In this document: piece by piece, positions 37,394-48,400 of the stretch
How the letters are laid out: every line of letters begins with the position of its first letter
Position numbering within the stretch: position 1 is the stretch's first letter
Source of the DNA: Gordonia otitidis NBRC 100426
GTDB taxonomy: Bacteria > Actinomycetota > Actinomycetes > Mycobacteriales > Mycobacteriaceae
DNA length: 64,000 bases
Reading direction: 5' to 3'
Assembly (NCBI RefSeq): GCF_000248075.1
Contig: NZ_BAFB01000076.1
Location: forward strand, 1 to 64,000
Program-made: the position numbers and the translations under genes
The notes under the pieces: generated by a model
The model's input: only the letters and a program-made list of their open reading frames with translations
What the model was told of the DNA's origin: nothing
Databases searched by the model: none

Positions 37394-37440
37394 TCCGTAT
37401 GACATACCGCCTCGGAAGACGGGCCCTCCTGTCATACGGA
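37394..37440. repeat. Long-armed inverted repeat upstream of kdc
   Basis: TCCGTATGACA (37394-37404) and TGTCATACGGA (37430-37440) are perfect inverted copies 25 bases apart. They lie in the 314-base gap between kdc and rpsN, next to the rpsN terminator. Their distance from the kdc start suits a two-site operator or a long hairpin. The rest of the gap holds no gene. Confidence 0.5.
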
Positions 37441-37449
37441 GCAACGACG

Positions 37450-37484
37450 ACGACCCCGCCTCCCACAGGGGGAGACGGGGTCGT
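37450..37484 (-). terminator. Terminator after rpsN
   Basis: A 15-base stem with one mismatch (37450-37464 with 37470-37484) lies about 70 bases beyond the rpsN stop. It would end the rplN-rplX-rplE-rpsN transcript before the same-strand kdc gene. This shows that the proximal spc half is a closed unit. Confidence 0.72.
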
Positions 37485-37555
37485 GGTTTCGACAAACTCA
37501 ACCGGCGGCCGCAACGCGGGCCGGCCGGCCGGCGAGTTGAGTCAGCGCAGCTGGG

Positions 37556-37741
37556 TCACCAGCTCGACTTCTGCACGCCCGGCAGCTCGCCGGCGTGTGC
37601 CATCTCGCGCAGGCACACACGGCACAGGCCGAACTTGCGGTACACCGAGTGCGGACGACCGCAGCGGTTGCACCGGGTGTAGGCCCGCACGGCGAACTTG
37701 GGCTTCTTGTTGGCCTTGTTGACCAGAGCCTTCTTTGCCAT
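37556..37741 (-). CDS. rpsN: 30S ribosomal protein S14, zinc-binding type
   Basis: This is a 61-residue short S14 with two CxxC zinc pairs (CNRCG and CRVCL), the form also called rpsZ or rpsN1. It starts [16 protein letters not shown] and ends LPGVQKSSW. Its ATG overlaps the rplE stop (TGATG). In standard spc operons rpsH follows directly; here a terminator follows. Confidence 0.96.
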   Translation of the reverse strand: MAKKALVNKANKKPKFAVRAYTRCNRCGRPHSVYRKFGLCRVCLREMAHAGELPGVQKSSW

Positions 37742-38343
37742 CAGTTGTCCTTCACGGAGTTGTCTTTGAACGGGAAGCCCAGGTGGCGCAGCAGCGCGCG
37801 GCCTTCCTCGTCGGTGGTGGCCGAGGTGACGACGGTGATGTCCATACCGCGCGGCCGGTCGATGTTGTCGATGTTGATCTCGTGGAACATCGACTGCTCG
37901 TTCAGGCCGAAGGTGTAGTTACCGTTGCCGTCGAACTGGCGGTCCGAGAGTCCGCGGAAGTCGCGGATACGGGGAAGCGCGATGGACACGAGGCGGTCCA
38001 GGAACTCCCACATACGGTCGCCACGCAGTGTGACGCGAGCGCCGATCGGCATGCCCTCGCGCAGCTTGAACTGTGCGATCGACTTGCGTGCGCGACGGAT
38101 CTCCGGCTTCTGACCGGTGATCAGGGCGAGGTCGGTGACCGCACCGTTGATCAGCTTCGAGTCACGGGCGGCGTCGCCGACGCCCATGTTGACGACGACC
38201 TTGACGACGCCCGGGATCTGCATCACGTTGGCGTAGTCGAACTCGGTGTTGAGCGCGTCCTTGATCTCGGCGCGGTAGCGCTGCTTGAGACGCGGCCCGT
38301 TACCGGAGGCGGCCTGGTTCTCGGTCTTTTCTGTGGTGGTCAT
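37741..38343 (-). CDS. rplE: 50S ribosomal protein L5
   Basis: This is a 200-residue L5, which binds 5S rRNA. Family blocks are [45 protein letters not shown] and [20 protein letters not shown]. It is one base downstream of rplX and overlaps rpsN. Confidence 0.96.
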   Translation of the reverse strand: MTTTEKTENQAASGNGPRLKQRYRAEIKDALNTEFDYANVMQIPGVVKVVVNMGVGDAARDSKLINGAVTDLALITGQKPEIRRARKSIAQFKLREGMPIGARVTLRGDRMWEFLDRLVSIALPRIRDFRGLSDRQFDGNGNYTFGLNEQSMFHEINIDNIDRPRGMDITVVTSATTDEEGRALLRHLGFPFKDNSVKDN

Positions 38344-38344
38344 A

Positions 38345-38662
38345 TCAGATGTCCTTCCCGGTCTTGCGGGAAATCCGGACCTTCTTGCCGGTCTCCTCGT
38401 CGACGCGGTAGCCGACGCGGGTGGGATTGCCCTCGGAGTCGACGACCATCACGTTCGACACGTGGATCGGAGCCTCCTGGGTCACGATGCCGCCCGACGC
38501 CGCGCCACGCTCGTTGGCCGACGCAGCGGTGTGCTTCTTGATGCGGTTGACGCCCTCGACCAGAACACGCTCTTCCTTCGGGAAGGCCTGGATGACCTTG
38601 CCCTTGGCGCCCTTGTCCTTGCCCGAGATGACGATCACAGTGTCACCCTTGTGCACCTTCAT
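38345..38662 (-). CDS. rplX: 50S ribosomal protein L24
   Basis: This is a 105-residue L24 with the KOW motif near the N-terminus ([20 protein letters not shown], then [10 protein letters not shown]). It is an early assembly protein of the 50S subunit. It lies one base after rplN. Confidence 0.96.
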   Translation of the reverse strand: MKVHKGDTVIVISGKDKGAKGKVIQAFPKEERVLVEGVNRIKKHTAASANERGAASGGIVTQEAPIHVSNVMVVDSEGNPTRVGYRVDEETGKKVRISRKTGKDI

Positions 38663-38663
38663 G

Positions 38664-39032
38664 TCAGATCACCTCCGGTGCCAGCGACACGATCTTCATG
38701 AACTTCTTCTCACGCAGCTCGCGGCCGACCGGGCCGAAGATGCGGGTACCGCGGGGGTCGCTCTCACCCTTGAGGATGACGGCGGCGTTCTCGTCGAAAC
38801 GGATGTAGCTTCCGTCCGCACGACGGCGCTCCTTGGTGGTGCGCACGATGACCGCCTTGACGACCTCTCCCCGCTTGACGTTGCCGCCGGGGATGGCGTC
38901 CTTGACAGTGGCGACGATGACGTCACCAATGCCGGCATAGCGCCGAGACGAGCCGCCCAGCACGCGGATGCACAAGATCTCCTTGGCACCGGTGTTGTCG
39001 GCGACCCGCAGGCGAGATTCCTGCTGAATCAC
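38664..39032 (-). CDS. rplN: 50S ribosomal protein L14
   Basis: This is a 122-residue L14: it starts [20 protein letters not shown] and ends [16 protein letters not shown], with IRTTKE-type VRTTKERRR in the middle. The GTG start has AAGGAG eight bases upstream. It is the first gene of the proximal spc half and has its own promoter about 210 bases upstream. Confidence 0.96.
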   Translation of the reverse strand: MIQQESRLRVADNTGAKEILCIRVLGGSSRRYAGIGDVIVATVKDAIPGGNVKRGEVVKAVIVRTTKERRRADGSYIRFDENAAVILKGESDPRGTRIFGPVGRELREKKFMKIVSLAPEVI

Positions 39033-39248
39033 TCGTTAGTCTCCTTGACCTGGATGTCGTCGACACGGCGGATCCACGTGAATGGACCACCGCATCTGTG
39101 CGCCGGATTTCCGACCCGACGCACACGGTCTGTCACCACCGGACACACGCCTGCCTGGGGTTTTGCCGAGATCTTGCGATCCGGCGCAACCACCTGGTGG
39201 GTTCGCGAGCCGATTCGCGACGCGCTCGGCGCCGCAGGCAACCCCACA
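39033..39248 (-). promoter_or_regulatory. 5' leader of the rplN operon
   Basis: About 210 bases lie between the deduced transcript start (near 39242) and rplN. The leader begins GGTTGCCTG, as does the rpsH leader. No gene is seen in it. Together with the sequence up to 39493 it makes up the 461-base gap between rplN and the divergent NRPS gene. The NRPS-side half carries no recognisable iron-box or other operator. Confidence 0.45.
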
Positions 39249-39278
39249 AGTGTAGGCGAAACCGCAGGTCCGGGCCAA
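39249..39278 (-). promoter_or_regulatory. Promoter of the rplN-rpsN half operon
   Basis: The minus strand has TTGGCC (39273-39278) and TACACT (39249-39254) separated by 18 bases. The start near 39242 begins GGTTGCCTG (39235-39243). CGATTTGG overlaps the -35 region (39275-39282). All three blocks recur at the rpsH promoter near 23.77 kb. Confidence 0.72.
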
Positions 39279-39493
39279 ATCGGTGTCGGAGGACGCCGCC
39301 CGAACGTCGTCGCCTGCCGCACTGCCCATTCTCCCCCGGGGCTCGATGCGAGCGCGATCTTTTCTGCGATCCGCACCCATCTGCACCGGTTCGTCACGCG
39401 AAGCACGAGCAGATCCAAGGTCACAGGGGCCACCACCAGCACCGACCGATCGGCCCGGCACGGCCGCCGTCGGTCACACCACGAGGAGGCACA

Positions 39494-42400
39494 GTGAGCA
39501 CCGAGGTGAGCACGACTCACGTCACCGGAAGCCAGGTCGGGGCCGGGCACGCGGAAGGGCACGCGTTGCCTCTGACCGCTGCGCAGCGTGGCATCTTCTT
39601 CGCCCAGCAGCTCGACCCGGACATCCCGATGTCGGTCGCGGCGTTTGCCGAGTTCTTCGACGATGTGGACGCCGACGTCATGGACCGGGCCGTACGGTCG
39701 ACGGCGCACGACACCGAGTCGGGCCTGCTGCGCGTTGTCGACGACGAGGACGGCGAGCCACGCATCGTCGTCGACCGTGCCAGGACGATCGAGCTCGGGC
39801 TCCTCGACTTCTCCGATGCCGAGGATCCTCGTGGGCGCGCGCTGGCGTGGATCGACGAGCACCGGTCACGACGCGTCGACGTCTACTCCGATCCGCTCCT
39901 CGAGACATATCTGCTGCGCCTCGGCCCCCACCACGTGCTCTGGTACTGCTGGGGCCATCACGTGGCCTTCGACGGATACGCCGCCATGTTCATGATGGTC
40001 CGGGTCGCCGCGCACTACACCGCGATGACGACAGGCACCGCAGTTCCCCCGTCGACGAGTGCGTCGATGTCGCAGATCGCCGACATCGACCACGACTACC
40101 GCGCATCCGCCGCGTTCGTCGAAGCCCGCAAATTCTGGGAGCAGCGCCTACGCCCCGGGGGTGCCGACGCTCCGCCACCCACCTCGTTGTCGACGGCAAG
40201 CGCGCCCGCGGCGCCCGTCGCCGCGGTCGAGAGCGTCGAACTCGACGCCGACCTCGTCGAGACCATCCGGGCTCGCGCCGCCGAGCACGGTGTGCGGACG
40301 GCCTCGGTGATCACCGCGGCAGTGGCCCTCTATCTGGCCCGGCTCAACGACCGTGACGACGCCATGCTGAGTCTGCCTGTCGCGTGCCGCGACACCGACC
40401 TGTTGCGTACCTCCGCAGGACTCACGTCGAACGTCGTGCCGGTGGGTATGGGCTTCGACGCCACCACCACGATTGCCGATGCACTGCGCATCACGAACTC
40501 CGACATCAAGCACGCGGTGCGGCATCAGCGTTTTCGCCACGAGGAGATCAGCGCCGACATCCTGGGCCGAACCGACGGCACACGCGGGTTCTTCGGCCCC
40601 ATGGTCAACGTGATGCTCTTCTTCGAGCACATCGACTTCGGCTCGCTGCGCGGTGCGCTGAACGTGCTGTCCACCGGTCCCGTCGAAGACGCGTCGATCA
40701 ATGTCTACGACGGATTCACCGGCGGCATGAGACTCGACCTCGAGGCCAACCCGAACCTCTACTCCGCCGCGGACATCACTCGGCACCACAGCCGAATCGT
40801 CGACTTCCTCCGACGCTTCGCCACCGCCCCGGCACACACACCGGTCGTCGACGTCGTGCCCGCGACCTCGGCGGAGATGGAAGCCATCGACGACGCCGCG
40901 CACGGCCGCAGCGTCGTCGACGACGGGTCGACGCTGCTGTCTCTGCTCGACGAAGGGTTCGCCGACAGCATCGCAACTCACGTTGCGGTCATCGAACCCG
41001 ACGTCGCCCAACTCGACATCGCAACGTTCACCGCACGTGCACGCGCCGCTGCAGCATCACTCTCGTCACGCGGCATCGGACCCGAATCGGTTGTCGGGGT
41101 TGCTCTTCCACGCAGCGCCGACCAGGTGCTCGCGCTCCATGCGGTGATCAGGTCCGGCGCAGCGTTTCTGCCGATCGATCCGGCCGAGCCGCCGCACCGA
41201 CTCGCACACATCCTCGAGACCGCCAGACCTGCTGCCGTCATCGCAGCGCCGGAGTGGTCTCCGCAGACCGGCTCGTCGGACACACCCGACGACATCGCGA
41301 CGACGCTGCTGTCGCTGGACGAGTTGACAGCAGCGCCCGACTCGGCCGTGCACGTCGCGTCGGCACATCCGCGTGCACCCCGCCCCGACCATCCCGCGTA
41401 CGTGCTCTTCACCTCGGGATCGACCGGGCGTCCAAAGGGTGTCGTGATCGACCACCGAGCCATCGTCAACCGGCTCCGCTGGATGCAGGACCACTACCAC
41501 CTGACCGCCGATGACCGGGTGCTGCAGAAGACCCCGGCGACATTCGACGTCTCTGTCTGGGAGTTCTTCTGGCCCTTCATCGCGGGCGCCACGCTCGTCG
41601 TGGCCCGCCCCGACGGACACCGCGACCCGTGGTATCTACGCGACGTGATCGCCGAACATGGCATCACCACAGTGCATTTCGTGCCGTCGATGCTGTCGGC
41701 GTTCGCGGAGGCCCACATGGACGAGGCGGCGTCGTCACGTGACTCGCTCGGCTCGCTGCGACAGATCTTCACCAGCGGTGAGGCGCTCGCTCCCGCGACT
41801 GTGGGCGCGATCCGAGCACTGACGTCGGCGCCGGTCCACAACCTCTACGGTCCGACAGAAGCCGCCATCGACGTGACCTTTCACGATGCATGTCGCAGCG
41901 ACGCTGGTGATGTGCCGATCGGTGTGCCCGTCGACAACACCAGTGCCCACGTGCTCGACCATCACCTGATGCCGCAGCCGATCGGGGCGGTCGGGGAGCT
42001 CTACCTCGGCGGCGTTCAACTTGCGCGCGGCTACGCGAACCGCCCCGACCTGACGGCAGCGCGGTTCGTCGCCGATCCACGCCGTGACGGCGCGAGGCTC
42101 TACCGCACCGGCGACCTCGTGCGCCGACGCGCGAGCGGCGAGATCGACTACCTCGGACGTGCCGACTCGCAGGTCAAGATCCGCGGACAGCGGGTCGAGC
42201 CAGGGGAGGTCGAATCGGCGCTCTCGACGCTGCCCGGCGTTCACGCGGCTGCGGTCGTCGCTCTCGACGATGCCGAGGTCGGAGGCACCGTGCTCGTCGG
42301 GTACGTCTCCGGCTCTGACGAGCTCGACTCCAGGGACCTCCGTGGCGAACTCGCTGAACACGTTCCGGCGCACATGGTTCCGTCGACCATCTGTGTGTTG

Positions 42401-45400
42401 CCCGCTCTTCCGACGACCACCAACGGCAAGCTCGACCGCTCTGCGCTTCCCGCCCCGACACGGCCTGCCCCGGCCACAGGGCGAGTGGAACCGCGCACGG
42501 CACTCGAACGCGCCGTGGCCGACACCGTGGCCGCCGTCCTGGGATCAGCCGTGCCGGTCTCGATGTCCGGCAACCTCTTCTCGCTCGGCGGAAACTCGCT
42601 GTCGGCAACCAGGGTGAGCGCGCGCCTCGCACGTGTGACAGGGCACCGGCTGCCGCTGCGCACCGTGTTCGACGCGCCCGATCTCGCAGCGCTCGCCGCG
42701 GCCCTGTCCAGCGCGGGTGTCCACGACGACGTACGGCCTGCCACGAGTTCTCCGCATGCCCGCGCGACACGCGGTGAGCGCATCCCGCTGTCACCCGCGC
42801 AGCACCGACTGTGGTTGACCGCACGTCTCGACCCGGATTCCGCAGCGGCATACCACATCCCATTCTCGATCCGACTCGTCGGGACACTCGATGTCGAGTC
42901 GCTACAGGCCGCCCTCGACGACGTCGTGACACGACATGAGCCGCTCCGCAGCACGGTGTCGGAGCGCGACGGCCAGGCATACCTCAACATCCATGCGCCA
43001 GGCGCCATGTCGGTTGCCTTGCCCGTCGACGATCTTGCCCGCACCGACGAGGTCGACGGCGTCGAGAACGAGGTGGCACGACGCACCGCAGACGTCGCCG
43101 CCGAGGAATTCGACCTCACCCGCGACATCCCGATCCGCGCCCGGTTGCTGCGCGCCGCGCCCGACGACCACACGCTCGTCGTGGTGATCCACCACCTCGC
43201 GGCGGACGGATGGTCGTTGGCTCCGTTCGCGGCCGACCTTGCGACCGCCTACCGTGCGCGTCTCACCGGAGTAGCACCCGGGTGGAAGCCATTACCCGTC
43301 ACCTACTCCGACGTCGCCGTCGGGCAGCAGGAAGCACTTCTCGGTGACGCCTCCGCCGACCTCGACTTCTGGCGTGCACGCCTGACCGACGCTCCCACCG
43401 AAACCGAACTGCCGCACGACCGTCCGCGTACCCATCGCGCCGCCACGACCGGTGACGTCGTCTCCGTTCGCCTGCCGGCGGGTCGACACGGCGCACTGGC
43501 CGGTGTGGCCACCGACAACGACGCCACGCTGTTCATGGCCATCCACGCCGCGGTCGCCACGCTGCTCCGTGGTTTCGCCCAGAACGACGAGATCGTGCTC
43601 GGGACACCGGTGTCGGGTCGGGGTGACGCCGACGTCGACACCCTGGTGGGCATGTTCGTCAACACCCTCGCCCTGCCGACGCGCATCGACAAGAACGCCT
43701 CGTTCAGCGAGATTCTCCGCGCCGTCCGTGCCGCCGACCTCGATGCGTTCGACCACGCCGACCTGCCGTTCGACCACCTGGTCAACGAACTGAACCCGCA
43801 GCGGTCGGCGCAGGTGCATCCGTTCTTCCAGGTGTCGGTGTCGGTCGACAACCGCGACGACATCACGATCGACCTGCCGGGACTGACGGCCACCGCGACA
43901 CCCGTCGAGATCGGACGCACCAAGTTCGACCTCTCGTTCACCTTCGTCGAGTACACCGACGACAACGGCAGCCCGGCCGGTATGGACGTCGAGATCAGCT
44001 ACGCCACAGAACTGTTCGACGCCGCCACCGTCTCGGGCCTCGGCAGCCGACTCGCGAAGATCATCGCCGCGATCACCGACGATCCGACGCGACCGGTCGG
44101 CGACATCGGCATGCTCGACCTCGGCGAGCGACTCGGGCTCGTCCCGGCCGTCGGCGCGGGAACCCGTCCCGTCGAACACTTCTCGTCGATCATCGCGGCA
44201 GCGGTGGCCACCGAGCCCGATCGGATCGCGGTGACCGACGGCATCACGTCGCTGACCTATCGTGAACTCGACGCCGGTGCCGAGCTTCTCGCCGAGCGGT
44301 TACGCAGCGAAGGAATCGGTCCCGAGGACTTCGTCGCAGTCGCCCTGCCGCGGGGAATCGACTGGGTGCGTACGGTTTGGGCGGTGACGCGGTGCGGCGC
44401 CGCATGGGTGCCGATCGATCCCACCTATCCACCCGCACGCATCGACTTCATGCTCACGGATTCCGGCGCCTGCCTGCTGGTGAACGACACCGGGTCGCTC
44501 GCCACACTCGGCACGGCAGCGCAACACATCTCGACGCTCACGCTCGATGACCTGAAACCTTCCGATGGTCGATCCACTGCCCGCACGGCCGACCTCTCCG
44601 TCGACCAACCCGCGTACATGATCTACACCTCCGGGACGACGGGCACACCCAAGGGTGTCGTCGTCAGCCACCGAGGGCTCGCCGACTTCGCTGCGCAACA
44701 GGTGTCGCAGTTCGGACTCCGCGCCGACAGTCGCACGATGCACATGGCGTCACCGAGCTTCGACGCCTCGGTCCTCGAATTGCTCATGGCGTTCTCCGCG
44801 GCATCGACCATGCGGATCGTCGGACCCGACCCCGCCGCGGGCGCGGAGCTGACCGACCTGATGCGTTCGGCAGGTGTGACCCACGCGTTTCTCACACCGT
44901 CGCTGCTCACCACCATGGATCCCACCGCGGTACCGGAGTTGGACGTTCTGGTGATCGGCGGCGAGCATCCCAATCCCGAGGCAGTGCGTCGGTGGTCGGA
45001 GACGACAACCATCTTCAACGCCTACGGCCCCACCGAAACCACGGTCGTGGCAACGGTGTCCGACCCGATCGTCGACACCGCGACGAGCGACTACTCCCCA
45101 CGAGTCACCATCGGCAGGCCGATCCGCGGGGTGTCGACGGTCGTGCTCGACGAACGTCTGCAGCCGGTCGCCCCCGGTACGACGGGTGAACTCTACGTCG
45201 CGGGAACCCATCTCGCGCGTGGCTATCACGGGGTCCACGGGCTCACCTCGAAGCGGTTCGTCGCCAATCCGTTCGGCGACCCCGGAGATCGGATGTATCG
45301 CACGGGTGACCTGGTCCGGTGGACGCGTGATCATCGCCTCGAGTTCCGAGGGCGCGCCGACCACCAGGCCAAGGTACGTGGACATCGCATCGAGCTCGGC

Positions 45401-48400
45401 GAGGTCGACGCCGCACTCACCGCACTCGACGAGGTGGTGGCATCGGTCAGTGTCGTCGACGGTGACGGTGCCAACGCACGCCTGGTCTCATTCGTCGCCC
45501 TCGACCGCACCCGATCGGAGCAGATCAGCTCTCGTGCGCACGCCGAGATCCAATCCAGGCTGCGAGACCGTCTGCCGCGACACATGATCCCGACGGCCAT
45601 CGTCGTCGTCCCGGAGATCCCGACCACTCCCGCGGGCAAGATCGACATGCGCGCCCTACCAACGCCCGACGCCGCAGCCACACGCGACGCCGACGTGACG
45701 GCTCCACGCACCGAGGCCGAACGCACGATCATGTCCCTGTTCGCCGAGGTGCTCGGCCGACCGGCCGACGACGTCGGTGTCGACGACGACTTCTTCGACC
45801 TCGGTGGAAACTCGCTACTCGCGACACAGCTGGCCGACTCCGTCGGACAGCGCACCGGTACCCGAGTGCCCGTTCGCGAGATCTTCGACCATCCGACCGT
45901 TGCTGAACTCGCCCTGCAGTGGGCGGGACCCGCCGGCGACCTGCTCGCGGGAGCACACGGTGAATCCCAAACCGAACACGCACTCCTGCAGCATGATCCG
46001 ACCTCGCCGGTGGCACCGGGGCCCGCCCAGGAACAGCTCTGGTTCCTCAACACGCTCGGGAACGACACCGCTGACGACGACCTTCCGCCCGCCTCCTATT
46101 CGATCGCCTTCGCACTCGACATTCGCGGCCCGCTCGACGTGGACGCGCTCGAGGGTGCTCTGAACTGGGTGATCGACAGGCACGAGCCACTGCGAACGGT
46201 CTACCCCGAAAGCGACGGCCGCCCCGAGCTGTCGGTCTGCTCCGGTGACAGCGTGGTGCTCCACGTCGATGCAGATGTGTCGGTGGACCAGTGGGCTCGT
46301 GCCGCTGAGGCATTGGCGCAGTGTCCGTTCGACCTCACCCGCGACCTACCGATCCGAGTCCGACTACACCGGCTGACCGACGAACCCCACCACCACAAAC
46401 TGACCGTCGTCGTGCATCACATAGCCGCCGACGGCGCGTCGATGGCGCCACTCGCGCATGACCTCGCGGGCGCCTACGCGGATCTGTCCGATGGTCGATC
46501 ACCATCGGCAGATCCGCTCCCCCTCGTCTACCGCGACTTCCTCCGCTGGCAGCGCGAGTCGCTCGATACCCGTCTTCCCGCGCTCACCGGATGGTGGCGC
46601 ACCGCGCTCGACGGCGTCGACTCCGCACCGGTCCTGCTTCCCGATGCCCCCGACGCTCACGATGTAGATGTCGAACAGGGCGCCGACGTCGTCGAAGTAG
46701 CCCTCGACCGCGGGCTACGCGAACGCCTCACCGAACTGGGCGGTGCGACGACCACCGAGTTCATGGCCATCCACGCGGTACTCGCAGCACTGCTGCGCAG
46801 GCATTGCGCCGACCCCGACGTCCACACCGTCGGCGCCGACGCCGACATCGTCATCGGAACCCCCGTCGCCGGCCGTGCCGATCCGCGCCTCGCGGGCCTG
46901 GTCGGGATGTTCGTCAACTCCGTCGTGTTGCGGACCCGTGTCGACGGCGGGTGGTCGGCCGCCGAACTCTTCGACGAAGTACGTCGGGCCGATCTCGATG
47001 CCCTGTCGCACGCCGACATGCCGTTCGACGCTGTGGTCGCTGCCGTGCGCCCACCCCGAACAGGCCGCCACCCGCTGTTCGCCATCTCACTGACCGTCGA
47101 CGACGATCCGCTCACGACTTCCGACATCGCACTCGGTGACCTCCGCACCGCGGTCGAGGAAGTCGACACCGGCGCAGTCAGGTTCGACCTCGAGGTGCAG
47201 TCGCGCGGCGACACCCTGCGCATGACGTTCGCCACCGACGTCTTCACCCGCTCCCGCGTCGAGAAGTTGGCGGACGATTTCGTGGAACTCGCGCGCCAGC
47301 TCGTGACACACCCGCGCAAACGCATCGACGAGCATCTCGTCGACGCCCCGTCGACGGCCACCGCGTTCTCCCCGGACCCGGTACATCTCGCCGATCTGCT
47401 CGATCTCACAGCCACACGGCACCGCGATCTCGTCGCTGTCGTGGACGGCGACATGACCCTGACCTATGCCGAACTCGACGAACTGTCCGCACAGTGGGCG
47501 GCCGGATTGCGCAACGAGGGCGTGGGGCCAGAACACATCGTTGCAGTGGCACTTCCGAGGTCGTGGCGTTTCGTCGCGGCACTGTGGGCGGTACTTCGCG
47601 CAGGTGGCGTGGTCCTGCCCATCGATCCGCGATATCCCGCCGAGCGCATCGCGCACATGATCCGCGACTGCGACACACACGTGGGGATCACCGATCCGGA
47701 CACCGCCATCGCAGAACACTCCACATCCGACGTGCGCTGGCTGACCCCCGAGATACTGGGACAACCGGGGGGTTCGACCACCGCCCCCGCTCCCCGCCGA
47801 GTGGATGCCGCCGCCTACGTGATCTACACGTCCGGCTCGACGGGTACGCCCAAGGGCGTCGCGGTGACCCACCGGGGAATCGGGGCGTTCAGTCAGAGCC
47901 AGCGTGATCGCTACGACGTCCACTCCGGCGACCGCACACTGCATTTCGCGTCGCCCGGCTTCGACGCGACATTCCTCGAGTTCCTCCTCGCCTTCGACGC
48001 CGGCGCCACGATGGTCATCGCGCCACCGACGATCTACGGCGGCGACGAACTCGTCGACTTCCTCGACGACACCGCCGTCACGCACGCGTTCATCACGCCG
48101 GCCGCGCTCATGGCCGCCACCCCTCGACCGCTTCCACAACTGCGGACCCTCGGTGTCGGCGGTGAGGCGTCGCCACCCGAGCTCGTCGCGGCCTGGGCTC
48201 CGGGCAGACGCTACGTCAACTGTTACGGACCGACGGAGACGACGATCGTCGCCACCATGTCGCAGCCGTTGCAGCCAGGCGATGACATCACGATCGGCGA
48301 GCCGGTGAACGGCTGCACGGCACTGGTTCTCGACCACAGGTTGGCTCCTGTCCGCGACCAGGTGCCCGGCGAACTGTATCTGGCAGGTCCGGGAATCGCT

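Noticed and set aside
39098-39493. An N-terminal extension of the NRPS of about 130 residues
   Set aside because: It is Arg/His/Cys-rich, runs through the divergent promoter region and has no family match, while GTG 39494 has GAGGAGG upstream.
39283-39493. An iron-box (IdeR/DtxR type) before the NRPS, which would indicate a siderophore
   Set aside because: No TTAGGTTAGGCTAACCTAA-like sequence was found, so I do not call it iron-regulated.
43190-43215. Epimerization domains in the NRPS
   Set aside because: Each HHxxxDG lies in a single C-type domain between a T and an A domain; there is no extra domain between T and C.
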